Assembly (NCBI GenBank): GCA_963585895.1
Contig: OY757934.1
Coordinates: forward strand, 30,574,105-30,638,104
Reading direction: 5' to 3'
Origin: Sepioteuthis lessoniana
Lineage: Eukaryota; Mollusca; Cephalopoda; Myopsida; Loliginidae
Length of the DNA: 64,000 nt
In this document: positions 41,886 to 51,644 of the stretch, one piece after another
How positions within the stretch are numbered: the stretch's first letter is position 1
Layout of the letters: every line of letters starts with the position of its first letter
Translations under genes and position numbers: made by a program
Notes under the pieces: generated by a model
Database searches by the model: none
The model's input: the letters and a program-made list of their open reading frames with translations, nothing else
What the model was told of the DNA's origin: nothing

Positions 41886-42430
41886 GTTTTAGTTTTTTTG
41901 TTTAATGGTATATCAAACTTTATGGGTTATTTAATGCCAAATCCATACAAGTAGAACAGTAGAGGTATTATCAAACACATAGTTGGGGATGATAAGGGGG
42001 GTTCACAACTTTTCCAAGGGTAATAATCTGAAAGTGAATGATAATAGCATACATGGAGGTGCCAGTGGTGTAATGGTTATCGTCATAGGGAATGGACACG
42101 GCGACACGAGTTCAAATCCTGGACGAGACTGACTGCATTTCACATAGCACTAATACTCTTGGGAAAGGTATGAATCCAATTATTCTCCCTCCAGCAATGG
42201 GTAAATAGTAGGGCAGACTAGGTTTTTCTGCTTTGGTGAGGCAACTAGTCTAGGAGAAGGAAAACTCTGAATTCAAACCTGTTAAACTCTGCTTAAAAAT
42301 TGACCTTGTGTCATATCCTGCCCGAGTGGAGGGGTTGGTAAATATGGATAATAGCATACATGGAGTTTGAACACACTCACTATGATGTTGCAGTCCAGCA
42401 TGTTCACCACTTCACCATGGGGAATCTTCA
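41886..42430 (-). mobile_element. SINE family A, interrupted by SINE B
   Basis: Tail and core at 41896-42068 (GGTATATCAAACTTTATGGG ... GTTCACAACTTTTCCAAGGG), head resuming at 42357 (GAGTTTGAACACACTCAC ... CACCACTTCACCATGGGG). Confidence 0.85.
42066..42356 (+). mobile_element. SINE family B inside SINE A, 19-bp duplication
   Basis: Complete family B on plus: head GGAGGTGCCAGTGGTGTAAT, B box GAGTTCAAATCCTGGAC, tail ending GGAGGGGTTGGTAAATATG. Flanked by GATAATAGCATACATGGAG (42050-42068 and 42357-42375). The last bases overlap the SINE start ambiguously. Confidence 0.9.
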
Positions 42431-42545
42431 TATAAGCTTGTTAAAAGATGAAATGAGGTACTAGGAAACAAGGAAGTTAAATAAGCATAAGTTTTTTCGT
42501 TTATGACATACACTCTAAAATTAGAGATGACATTTGTTTCAACCT

Positions 42546-42590
42546 TTTATATATATATATATATATATACATACATATATACATATATAT
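42546..42590. repeat. (AT)n/ATAC tract
   Basis: AT-dinucleotide run with ACAT interruptions directly beside the hammerhead motif. Confidence 0.9.
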
Positions 42591-42596
42591 AGTCAT

Positions 42597-42640
42597 CCAC
42601 AGACAGATCTGTTTCGTTCTATCAGAACTCATCAGTGTGG
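42597..42640 (-). ncRNA. Hammerhead ribozyme motif
   Basis: On minus, in order: CCACA (stem I 5'), CTGATGA (core), GTTC-TGATA-GAAC (stem II, 4 perfect pairs), GAAA (core), then stem III ACAG-AT-CTGT counting the last core A, then C (expected cleavage position, complement of 42602), then TGTGG (stem I 3', 5 pairs with CCACA). All conserved core bases are present. The very short stem III with a 2-nt loop is characteristic of retroelement-associated hammerheads, which are known from Penelope-like elements and retrozymes. The host element is not identified here. Confidence 0.75.
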
Positions 42641-42714
42641 CTAGATATACTAGCTTCCTGTAGCTGGGAGCGAAACCCAGTTGACTCAAACGCCAATCCG
42701 AGACTCTACACTTT

Positions 42715-42747
42715 CAAATACTTTACAACAAAAAGAACAACACAGTA

Positions 42748-42802
<55 letters not shown>

Positions 42803-42828
42803 TTGTTCTTTTTGTAGTAAAGTATTTG
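42715..42828. repeat. 29-bp inverted repeat around an (AT)n tract
   Basis: CAAATACTTTACAACAAAAA... (42715-42743) is the reverse complement of 42800-42828 with one mismatch. The loop is GT-rich and then (AT)n sequence. It lies 75 bp from the hammerhead motif and is probably part of the same element. Confidence 0.85.
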
Positions 42829-42830
42829 GT

Positions 42831-43458
42831 TTTTCAAAACTCATTTCAAAACTCAGAAATAGAGTTCAGTGTGTTTGTTTTTTTAATATAACTTTTATAA
42901 AAGCCACACATCAAATAATGTCAGTTTTCCTTCAACAGTGATTATCTTTATGCACTTATAAAATGGGATACCTAATTACAATATGTATATATGGGCATAT
43001 CTATATATTTATTTATATGCCTGTAGAGATGAAATGTCAAATGAATATATTTCTAAGGAAGTAATTCCTCGTATAAGTAAATTAATGAATCTGTTGTTAA
43101 TTAACGATAGAATTAATAAAGATTATAACTGTGTTCATTTCTAGGATTAATGGGTTTCTTTGATAGTGCAGTGGATAACATCAAAGCAATTTTAGATTTG
43201 TAAATTCTTGCATGGGAAATATCAAAAATGAAAAAAATATAATTGTAAAATCTAGAAAAGCATCTGTTACTGTTCACTGAAATTATGAAGATATACTTAG
43301 TGCAATAAAGAGAAAGAGACCCAGGTAAAATGTTTGTCAAGTAGACCAAATTGATATTCTCTATCATCTAGTGAAAATCAACATCTACAATTAATATGAA
43401 GCAAGTCTATCATAGTTCTATATCTTCAGTAATAAGAAAATTTTCTGTCTCCAAACTG

Positions 43459-43462
<4 letters not shown>
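42831..43462. other. AT-rich sequence, no feature
   Basis: The 84-codon minus-strand frame 43113-43367 is Ile/Ser/Phe-rich with no recognisable domain. Confidence 0.45.

Positions 43463-43520
<58 letters not shown>
43463..43520. repeat. (AT)n tract
   Basis: About 58 bp of AT dinucleotides forming the insertion site of the following LINE-I copy. Confidence 0.95.
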
Positions 43521-43522
<2 letters not shown>

Positions 43523-43523
<1 letters not shown>

Positions 43524-43861
43524 ACTTGTTTAAGATTGCACGTAGCATGGCGGCAACACCCCACAAGACACCAACTGTATGGCCACCTGCCCCCTATCAC
43601 GAAAACTATTCAAGTTAGACGAACCAGACATGCAGGACACTGCTGGAGAAGCAGGGACGAACTCATAAGAGATGTACTCTTATGGACCCCCACACATGGC
43701 CATGCAAAAGCAGGACGACCAGCACGAACATACATTCAGCAGCTATGTGAGGATACGGGATGTTGTCCTGAAGACCTACCTAGGGCGATGAACGAGAGGG
43801 AGGAGTGGCGAGAGAGGGTCAGGGATATCCGTGCTACCAGTGCGATATGATGATGATGATG
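43523..43861 (+). mobile_element. LINE-I 3' end with short 5' inversion
   Basis: The first 25 bp or so (AACTTGTTTAAGATTGCACG...) are antisense LINE-I. From about 43548 the sequence is sense LINE-I to its 3' end, CAGTGCGATATGATGATGATG. Flanked by ATATATATATCAG at 43510-43522 and 43862-43874; the CAG portion makes this more than AT-repeat coincidence. Confidence 0.85.
43536..43850 (+). pseudogene. LINE-I C-terminal coding region, best copy
   Basis: Open for 104 codons: WRQHPTRHQLYGHLPPITKT, IQVRRTRHAGHCWRSRDELI, RDVLLWTPTHGHAKAGRPAR, TYIQQLCEDTGCCPEDLPRA, then REEWRERVRDIRA and a stop just before the (ATG)n tail. It is the C-terminal domain after the reverse transcriptase of LINE-I, Arg/His/Cys-rich and plausibly nucleic-acid binding. 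The initial Met is created by the inversion junction and is not a natural start. Confidence 0.85.
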
Positions 43862-43929
43862 ATATATATATCAGATTGTAATGAATGTGATGTCTGATTT
43901 TCTAGATTAATGTTTTAGACAGCATTTAT

Positions 43930-44370
43930 TAAAGCATTGCCTCTTATTATCATTTAGGAATTTTGCAATTAGTAATTTTTATCTTTTTCATTCAGAATAG
44001 GAATATTGTTTGTAATCTTCTTCTGTATAATTCATTTTTACACAGCTAAATGGTTTCAAGCATTGCTATGTAATACTAATAATTCCATTAAGCATTAATC
44101 CTTTCTTTTCACTCAGTTGAATGATTTTCATTCTTGTAAATGATTAAATAGTTCTATTTGACCCATTGAAACCTAACAGGTACTTCTAATCCAGGCAAGA
44201 GAGGACTTTAGAGTAATGGCAATGAAAGGGTACTCCACATACCTCAAAGCTCCAGGACAGGAGTATCACAATCAAATGTAGTTAAGTGTCATATCTAGGA
44301 CATTCATTGGAGAGGTCTTACTCCTTTGCAGAGATACAATTGACATATTCTAAAATACCAGACGACTAGT
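43930..44370 (-). mobile_element. Family D copy, diverged
   Basis: ACACAGCTAAATGGTTTCAA, then body TACTTCTAATCCAGGCAAGA ... GGCAATGAAAGGGTACTCC ... GTCATATCTAGGACATTCATTGG. Confidence 0.65.
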
Positions 44371-44397
44371 CTTAAAATAAAATTGGTTAAAATTCCT

Positions 44398-44530
44398 ATT
44401 TTAATTGATTGATTTTAAGAGAACCTTAAACCATCTAGGGTTATTTATGCCTAGAGGTTAGGGAATCATGTTCCTTGTACATTCATATTTACATTTTTTG
44501 TCTAATTTTTTTCATGAGAATTTTGGGGGG
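44398..44530 (-). mobile_element. Family D tail fragment
   Basis: TTGATTGATTTTAAGAGAAC, CATCTAGGGTTATTTATGCC and the TTCATATTTACATTTTTTGTC segment match the left ends of other family D copies (for example 31850). Confidence 0.55.
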
Positions 44531-44849
44531 TTTCTTGCATGATTCTATTGAATATCAATAATTTTTCTATTGACTAATTTCATTATATTCTTTCACAATG
44601 TTATTATCTGTTGACACTAACATATCAATTAAAAGATATATTTTTCTTTTATAGTCCGTAACCACCGTATCTGGTCTATTGCTCTTTATTGTTGTTTGTT
44701 TGGATAGCAAAGTCCAAGAGAATTGTAACTTTTTTAACTTCTTTTTGGGTGGATGTTTTTACCATTTTTCCCACTTCAGTATTCCATAGTATTTCATTTA
44801 TTATTATTTTCACTCAAGGTGAGTTTTTCTCACCAGTTTTTGCAGGTGT

Positions 44850-46210
44850 TTTTTTAACTGGAGTCTGAATGACACCAAGTCTCCTCAGATCTCCAATACT
44901 CTTCTCAATATTCTAACCAATCTTAACAATGCTGTTGTCAGGATGGTCTCAATTCTTCCTCGGATTTCCAATTCCACTTGCTTTTTTTCTTAGCGTTTGG
45001 TTTGGTTGTTTGGGTTTTATGGCATATCAACCTTTTGTAGGTTATTTAACACCAAATCCATTTTTATACAAATTGTCAGTTCTATTTCACACAATTCAGT
45101 TTAACATGAGTACACAGTTTAATTGTTAAAACATTTCTATTTCAAGCTATTCAGTTTAGTCAAACAGTTCTCTTTCAAACAATTCAGTTTAGCATAAGTA
45201 TGCAGTTAGTTCTATTTAACCCAAAGATAGGGACCTATCAGGGCCCTATCATTTTGAGCCAGAGTGGACCTGGGAACAATGGCAATGAAGGGGTGCTTCA
45301 CATTCCCGAAAGCTCCAGGATCACTGGAACCCCACCATCAGATTGTTTAGTGTCATATCCAGACACTCATTGGGGGGTTGTCTTAACCCTCTGCAGAGGT
45401 GTAGTCAGTGTATTTTACAGCCCCAGTCAACTGGGCAATCTAAGCCTTTGGGACTGTTCCAATTGCTCCAATAACAATTTGTATTACTGTCACCCTCATG
45501 TTCCATACTTTTCTTAGTTCTCTGGCCAGGTCCAAGTATTTGTCTACCTTTTTGCTTTCTTTCATTTTTACTCTGAGGTCTGCTGGAATGACAAAAATGG
45601 GTTATCTGGCTGGGATTAGGTGATTTCTTGTACAGTGGAACCTTAGTTATTGAATGACTCTCAATTCAAACAATTCAGAGTTCAACAAAAAATTTGAATA
45701 AAAATGGCCTCAGAGTTCAAACACATGAGTTGAGCTGATGAAAACAAAATGCACGCAAATGACTGCCAAGGAAAACTGAACAAGGCCAAGCAGCTGACTG
45801 AGTCTACCCAAGCAGCATCAGTTAGCACTGTTTCAGTTTTCAAACAAATTGGTAGCCAAACATAATTTTGCAGTGAATTATGTTTAACAACTGAGGTCCC
45901 ATTGTATCTCAAATTTTAGAGAATTTAATGCATTTCATTCTTTAGGAAAGATTATGGTTTGTGCATATGCCATTTGTTAGTATGTTCAAATTTTAATCTC
46001 TTGCACAATTCCCAGTGGATCATTTTTCCCACTCACTCAAGCATAGTTTGTAAATTTTTAGTGCTATTTTCACATATTATGTAATTAACTGTCTTATCTC
46101 TGTCGCCATATAACCTAAACTTGCTATTCGGTTGTGTATTATTAATTTTTGCTTTTATATAATTGGTCCTTATATCATTATTTGTGCATATTATTATTGT
46201 TATTATTTCT
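44850..46210 (-). mobile_element. LINE-II copy a, split by family D
   Basis: On minus, 45455-45600 encodes VIPADLRVKMKESKKVDKYL, DLARELRKVWNMRVTVIQIV. At 44870-44980 it encodes VELEIRGRIETILTTALLR and an Arg/Leu-rich end. Upstream, 45905-46120 is collinear with 46557-46810 of copy b. These peptides are the familiar C-terminal region of an abundant invertebrate non-LTR element. The insertion at 45000-45437 separates the two coding parts. Confidence 0.75.
45000..45437 (-). mobile_element. Family D inside LINE-II
   Basis: TTTTATGGCATATCAACCTTTTG at left, near-repeats CAATTCAGTTTAACATGAG, body GACCTGGGAACAATGGCAAT ... TTTTACAGCCCCAGTCAACTGG. A diverged duplication is possible (TTAGCGTTTGG at left, TAAGCCTTTGG at right). 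The 105-codon plus-strand frame 45200-45517 is repeat sequence, not a gene. Confidence 0.85.
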
Positions 46211-47650
46211 TTCCTACCAAGTTTTTCATACCAGTGCTAGCTGATGGTTGTTCACTGGAGTCTGAGTGACAGCAAGTCTCCTCTAATCTCCTGGACTTTT
46301 CTCAGTATTTCTAAATCTTCCAGTCTCATTTTCAAGCTTTTGGGGATTGTTTCAAGTGTACGAATTACAACTGGTATCACTGTTACCTTCATGTTCCATA
46401 GCTTTTAGTTCTCCAGCAAGGTCTAAGTATTTATCTCTCTTTTTTTTTCTTTGATTTTCTGTCTGTGGTCCACCAGGATGGTAAATTCCACTATTTGGCA
46501 AGTTCTCTTTTTTGTTTAATATCCCTCGGTCTGGTCTTCTGGCCTGGATCCATTTGTATCTCAAATCCCAGAGAATTTTGCGCATCTCATTCCCAAGGAC
46601 AGATTATGGTTTGTGCATATACCATTTGTTAGTATGTTCAAATTTTAATCTCTTGCACAATTCCCAGTGGATCAGCTTCCCCAACTGATTGTGCCAAGTT
46701 CTGCACTCCTTTTATGCTAGTTTGCAGCATTCATTTATTATGCGATTGACCATTTCATCTTTTTCTTCACATAAACTACACTTGTTATTCTGTTGTGTAT
46801 TATAAATTTTCTCTTGAATATAATTAGTCTTTATAGAACTATTTTGTTCTGCTATTAAAAGAGATTCCCTTTCTCTCTTGAGATTTCCTTTTCTAAACCA
46901 TGTCCAGGTCTTTTCATTTGCAATCTAGCCAGTTTGTTGCTTGAAGTATCTATACAGATTTTTTTTCTTCCAATATCTGTTTTTTTTTAGTTTTTGTTGT
47001 TTATAAGTCTGTTCTTATGTTGCCATTGTTATTACTAGCTGATGTAATTAGTCTTTCTTTGTTTTTTTTTGTATATTCTCTGAGTACTTGAGTTGTTGCC
47101 TCTATGCAATTCTTAATGCTGGAGAGTCCTCTTTTTCCTTCTTTTCTTGACTCATAGTGTCTGTCTTTGTCATCTTTTGGTGTAAAGCCTTGTGCAAAAG
47201 TATCAATTCCTAACCCTTTGGTCCCTCTGTCTGAGTTCCTCCCTTGTGAATTTTTAGAATAATTCAGAGTATCTTATAAAGAGGACTCCTCAGGAGTTTA
47301 TTCCTTTGATGAGATTTCTGCTGCAAAACTTGGTTTTGATAAGTTTTCTTGTTCTTTGGAAGTACTCTTTACCTTTTGTTTTCTTTCATATTTGTTTGAT
47401 GATGTCTGCTTTCATTATTTTCATGTGTTTCCTTTTCTCCAAGCTTTCTGATACTTTACTGATTTAGCAGTTCTATTCTTTTCATTGCTTCTCATGCCCC
47501 ATTTTTCATTATCAGTCAGACACATTTTTCAATGTCAAATTCCATTCTTACAGTTTATATCAGGGTTTCCAGTTTGTTTTTTCTAAATTTTGGTATATAT
47601 GTTGATATCATTCATATACATAAAGTGGTTTGTCTTTCTTCTTATTATTA
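46211..47650 (-). mobile_element. LINE-II copy b
   Basis: Minus-strand coding pieces in order from the right: FCSRNLIKGINS-type sequence (47280-47330), HYESRKEGKRGLSSIKNCIE (47090-47160), EKTWTWFRKGNLKRERESLL with IAEQNSSIKTNYIQEKIYNT (46800-46920), CSLCEEKDEMVNRIINECC (46730-46795, a zinc-knuckle-like Cys pattern), LIHWELCKRLKFEHTNKWYM (46600-46680), then 46352-46585. Many frameshifts and stops. It lies in the same direction as copy a, which repeats part of it. Confidence 0.8.
46352..46585 (-). pseudogene. LINE-II C-terminal fragment
   Basis: A 77-codon minus-strand frame: MRKILWDLRYKWIQARRPDR, GILNKKE..., KRDKYLDLAGELKAMEHEGN. It corresponds to the ILWDF...ARRPD...KYLDLARELKK-W pattern of the terminal domain of this non-LTR family. 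A frameshift near ELKAMEHEGN replaces the expected ELKKLWNMKV. The better-preserved version of that part is at 45455-45600. Confidence 0.75.
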
Positions 47651-47711
47651 TTTAGACTTTAGTGTCATTATTTTTCAGGTGGTTAAGTAGGAATATATAT
47701 ATATACATATA

Positions 47712-47970
47712 TAAGTAAAGTAAAGTTAGCGACCATAGTCGAGGGTGACCCGAAGGCTCCCTTTTCGATAGCTACTACACCAAGGTGTAGGGGAGGGCGC
47801 TACTCCATTCTCTGGATTGCTCCACTTTACCCTTGAACCGTACCTTATAATGCTGAGTGTTAAGCAAGGTGGTATCAAGTTCCATTTTTTAAAGTCTTTG
47901 GTATGACTCGACCTGGGATCGAACCGAGGTCTCCTGGGCCATTGGCGAACACTCTAACCGCTAGGCCAAT
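47712..47970 (-). mobile_element. SINE family C, minus strand
   Basis: AAGTAAAGTTAGCGACCATAG ... GGTGTAGGGGAGGGCGCTAC ... GACCTGGGATCGAACCGAGG (B-box complement) ... CTAGGCCAATG. Full length and well preserved. Confidence 0.9.
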
Positions 47971-48145
47971 GTAAAAGGTACTAGATGCCTCTTTGCTTAA
48001 CATTCAGCATTATAAGGTATGGATCAAGGGTAAGTGGAGCAATCCGGGTAAAGGAGTAGTGCCCTACCCTACATCTCTGTGTAGTAGTTACTGAAAATAG
48101 AGCCTTCAGGTTGCTCTCAACTACGGTTGGCAAACTTACTACATA
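47971..48145 (+). mobile_element. SINE family C, 3' part, opposite orientation
   Basis: GGTACTAGATGCCTCTTTGC, AAGGTATGGATCAAGGGTAA, CTACGGTTGGCAAACTTACT. It lacks the head and abuts the head of the previous copy, giving a head-to-head inverted pair. Confidence 0.85.
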
Positions 48146-48880
48146 TATATGTGTGAGTGTGTGTGTGCACATAGATTTTAACATAATGAATAAAATACAT
48201 AGGTTTTTTATCAGTTTATAGGCATTGCAAGTATCTATGAAAAAAAATTGGAGCTTTTGTGTTACAAAATAGCAGACATTATTCCATACAAATGTTTGCG
48301 TATAATTTATTGTCTCGATGCTATTTTCTTGAAGTCAGATTAGAGAACTGTAAAGATTTCAATGCATCAATATTTTTGTTAACGGCAATTCTAGAATGAC
48401 TAAAATCTCTTCAAAATAAAAATCTGTTTAAAGTAAAAAGTCAAGTGAGGCTCAAGTTACTGCCAGAGTAGACATTATGAATACAAGGATCCCATTCAGC
48501 TGAGTGAATTGCCTGGTTAGTAACAGTATATGTACATATATATATAGTATGGCAATCTGGTTTATTAGCAGAAGACAAGGCAGCAATTAAATGACAGGCA
48601 GAATGTTTTGTGTAAAAAGTGATTGGAATTTATTTGGAGTAAACAACTGGTGAGAGTGGTCTGTGTGAATTTTGGATTCATTCTGCATTCTAATATCCTA
48701 ACCTTAAATAGGATTATGTGAATTAGTTTAGGTGGTTATTAAATGATTTACCGATTCTAATAGACAGAAGATGGAATGGAAATAACTTTCATGGGCATAT
48801 TAGTTTAAATTGAGTAATGCTGCCATTTTTTTGTTTTAAGAGAAGAATACAAAAAAAGGACTTTGCATCCCTAACTCTGG
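48146..48880. other. No supported feature
   Basis: AT-rich unique sequence. Confidence 0.45.
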
Positions 48881-48884
48881 TTTG

Positions 48885-49345
48885 GTTTGTTTAGTTCTAT
48901 GACATATCAACCATTGTTGGTTATTTAATGCCAGATCCTGCTTATACATACATATTAAATATATATATGATTTGTAAACATATTTTGTAGGTAATATTCT
49001 TAACTCTATCTTAACCCTATCTTAGCTCTTTTTTTGCACACGGTTTAATGGTTTCAAGTATTGTTATATAACAGTCACAATTTAACATCAGTTATTTGTT
49101 TGCACACATAATTTGTTCTATTTGACTCATAGATAGGACCTTATTAGGTGCTACCACTCCGAATCAGAGTGGACCTGGGAGTAATGGCAATGAAGGGGTA
49201 CTCTACATTTCCCAAATTTCCAAGGCTGGAGCCTTGCCATCAGATGGTTTAATGTCATATCCAGGACACTAATTGTTGGGAGGGGGTCTTACCCCTCTGC
49301 AGAGATGCAGTCGGTGTACTCTATAGCTCTAGTCAACACATTGGT
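48885..49345 (-). mobile_element. Family D copy
   Basis: TTCTATGACATATCAACCATTG and TTATTTAATGCCAGATCC at left, body GGTGCTACCACTCCGAATCA ... GCAATGAAGGGGTACTCTACA ... CTCTGCAGAGATGCAGTCGG. Confidence 0.8.
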
Positions 49346-50255
49346 ATTATGCCTAATGTTTATCACTACTATGAAAAATGGAATTCATAAGTTTATCACC
49401 AATTTATGGAATTGAAAATCTTGCCTGTAGGAGTTTAAATTTTTTGAAAAATTTTTAATGTGGGGGTTCAATTTGCAATGAAATTATAAGGTTAAATTAG
49501 ACCCTTAATTTGTGTCCATCACTAAATGGAATTTTAATTTTTGTTTAACAACATAAATTAGATATCTTGCTGAAAATATCCCAGCCAAAAACTGAATATG
49601 TGACTTTTTCTGGTGATTAGACTATCAAGACAAAAAATCATGTGTTATCATTTGCAGTACAAACAATGGACTCCAGAGAACCATAAATATTAACCTCTCA
49701 ACAATGTTTATGAGCTTCTAAGTACTCATAAAAACATATTTCCAGGTCACTAGCTGAAATCCTGTATTTTTGGCAAGTTTTCAGTTAATACATTTTATAC
49801 AAATAAAGTGTAGAGCTAACTGAGTCTGTCACATATCTCCTTGATAGAAATCGATTTTTCCCTCATATTAATAGGTTTCAGTTTTGAAGACAATATTTTT
49901 ATTTATCAATTTTGAAGCAATAAATCAACCTCTTAAAATGAAAATCTACAGTAAGTTGGAATCATTTCTCTCTAGTTGTATTTTTCAGAAGTTTTTCAGG
50001 AAACAATTCTGCTATGAACAGATGAAAGGAACTGAAGCATGATTTCAAAAGTTAATATCAAGAATACTAATGATTCACCTGCCGTATTTCAAGTTATTTG
50101 ACTAAAACAAAAATTTGAAATTGCTTAAGAGGAAATTGAGAAACAGATATGAAAGTAAAAATCATTATCTACTAAAGTCATTTTTCTATAGACCAGTTTC
50201 CGAAAATAAACTTTGTCTTTCTTTGCTAGTTCTTTTCTGAGAGCCTCTTTAAAGA
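49346..50255. other. No supported feature
   Basis: About 900 bp of AT-rich sequence without a recognisable repeat or open frame. Confidence 0.45.
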
Positions 50256-50257
50256 AA

Positions 50258-51450
50258 GAAGAATGAAAATGAGGAAAGAAAGATACTGACAGCTTAAAAT
50301 TAAAAGGGAAAAAAAAATTCTAATGTCGGGAAAGAGGATAATTATGAAAAATACAAAGAAGAAAAATACTGACTGCTTAAAATTAAAAGGGAAAAAAAAA
50401 TTCTAATGTTGGGAAAGAGGATAATTATGAAAAATACAAAGAAGAAAAATACTGACTGCTTAAAATTAAAAGGGAAAAAAAAATTCTAATGTTGGGAAAG
50501 AGGATAATTATGAAAAATACAAAGAAGAAAAATACTGACTGCTTAAAATTAAAAGGGAAAAAAAAAAATTCTAATGTAGGGAAAGAGGATAATTATGAAA
50601 AATACAAAGAAGAAAAATACTGACTGCTTAAAATTAAAAGGAAAAAAAAAATTCTTATGTAGGGAAAGAGGATAATTATGAAAAATACAAAGAAGAAAAA
50701 TACTGACTGCTTAAAATTAAAAGGGAAAAAAAAAATTCTAATGTAGGGAAAGAGGATAATTATGAAAAATACAAAGAAGAAAAATACTGACTGCTTAAAA
50801 TTAAAAGGGAAAAAAAAAATTCTAATGTTGGGAAAGAGGATAATTATGAAAAATACAAAGAAGAAAAATACTGACTGCTTAAAATTAAAAGGAAAAAAAA
50901 ATTCTAATGTAGGAAAAGAGGATAATTATGAAAAATACAAAGAAGAAAAATACTGACTGCTTAAAATTAAAAGGAAAAAAAAAATTCTAATGTAGGAAAA
51001 GAGGATAATTATGAAAAATACAAAGAAGAAAAATACTGACTGCTTAAAATTAAAAGGAAAAAAAAAATTCTAATGTTGGGAAAGAGGATAATTATGAAAA
51101 ATACAAAGAAGAAAAATACTGACTGCTTAAAATTAAAAGGAAAAAAAAAATTCTAATGTAGGGAAAGAGGATAATTATGAAAAATACAAAGAAGAAAAAT
51201 ACTGACTGCTTAAAATTAAAAGGGAAAAAAAAAATTCTAATGTTGGGAAAGAGGATAATTATGAAAAATACAAAGAAGAAAAATACTGACTGCTTAAAAT
51301 TAAAAGGGAAAAAAAAAATTCTAATGTAGGGAAAGAGGATAATTATGAAAAATACAAAGAAGAAAAATACTGACTGCTTAAAATTAAAAGGAAAAAAAAA
51401 ATTCTTATGTAGGGAAAGAGGATAATTATGAAAAATACAAAGAAGAAAAA
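50258..51450. repeat. 83-bp tandem array, about 14 copies
   Basis: Unit approximately AATACTGACTGCTTAAAATT, AAAAGGGAAAAAAAAATTCT, AATGTTGGGAAAGAGGATAA, TTATGAAAAATACAAAGAAG. Successive starts are 83-85 bp apart, varying with the A-run length. Copies are nearly identical, and variants (GTTGGG, GTAGGG, GTAGGAA) are intermixed. The 64-codon plus-strand frame is a by-product. Confidence 0.95.
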
Positions 51451-51640
51451 ATGGCAGGTATAAAATTTTGAAGAAAAAAAGGAAAACATATAAAGTAAAA
51501 TTTGAAAGAGGAAATGAATAGAAGGAAGGATGGAAGGAAAAAAGAAATCAGATGAGGAGAGAAAGGAAGGAGAAAGAGACGATTTGCAGTGGAAATGTAA
51601 AAATATAGAAGAGTAGAAGAAAAGTAATAATTTTAGCAGG
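51451..51640. repeat. Purine-rich flank of the 83-bp array
   Basis: AG-rich sequence (GGAAGGATGGAAGGAAAAAAG). The Ser/Phe-rich minus-strand frame here is an artefact. Confidence 0.7.
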
Positions 51641-51644
51641 TTAG

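Noticed and set aside
45200..45517. 105-codon plus-strand frame (also 59581-59772)
   Set aside because: Both are the same frame through the body of family D copies; a dispersed repeat, not a gene.
50762..50956. 64-codon Lys-rich plus-strand frame
   Set aside because: Product of the 83-bp tandem array.
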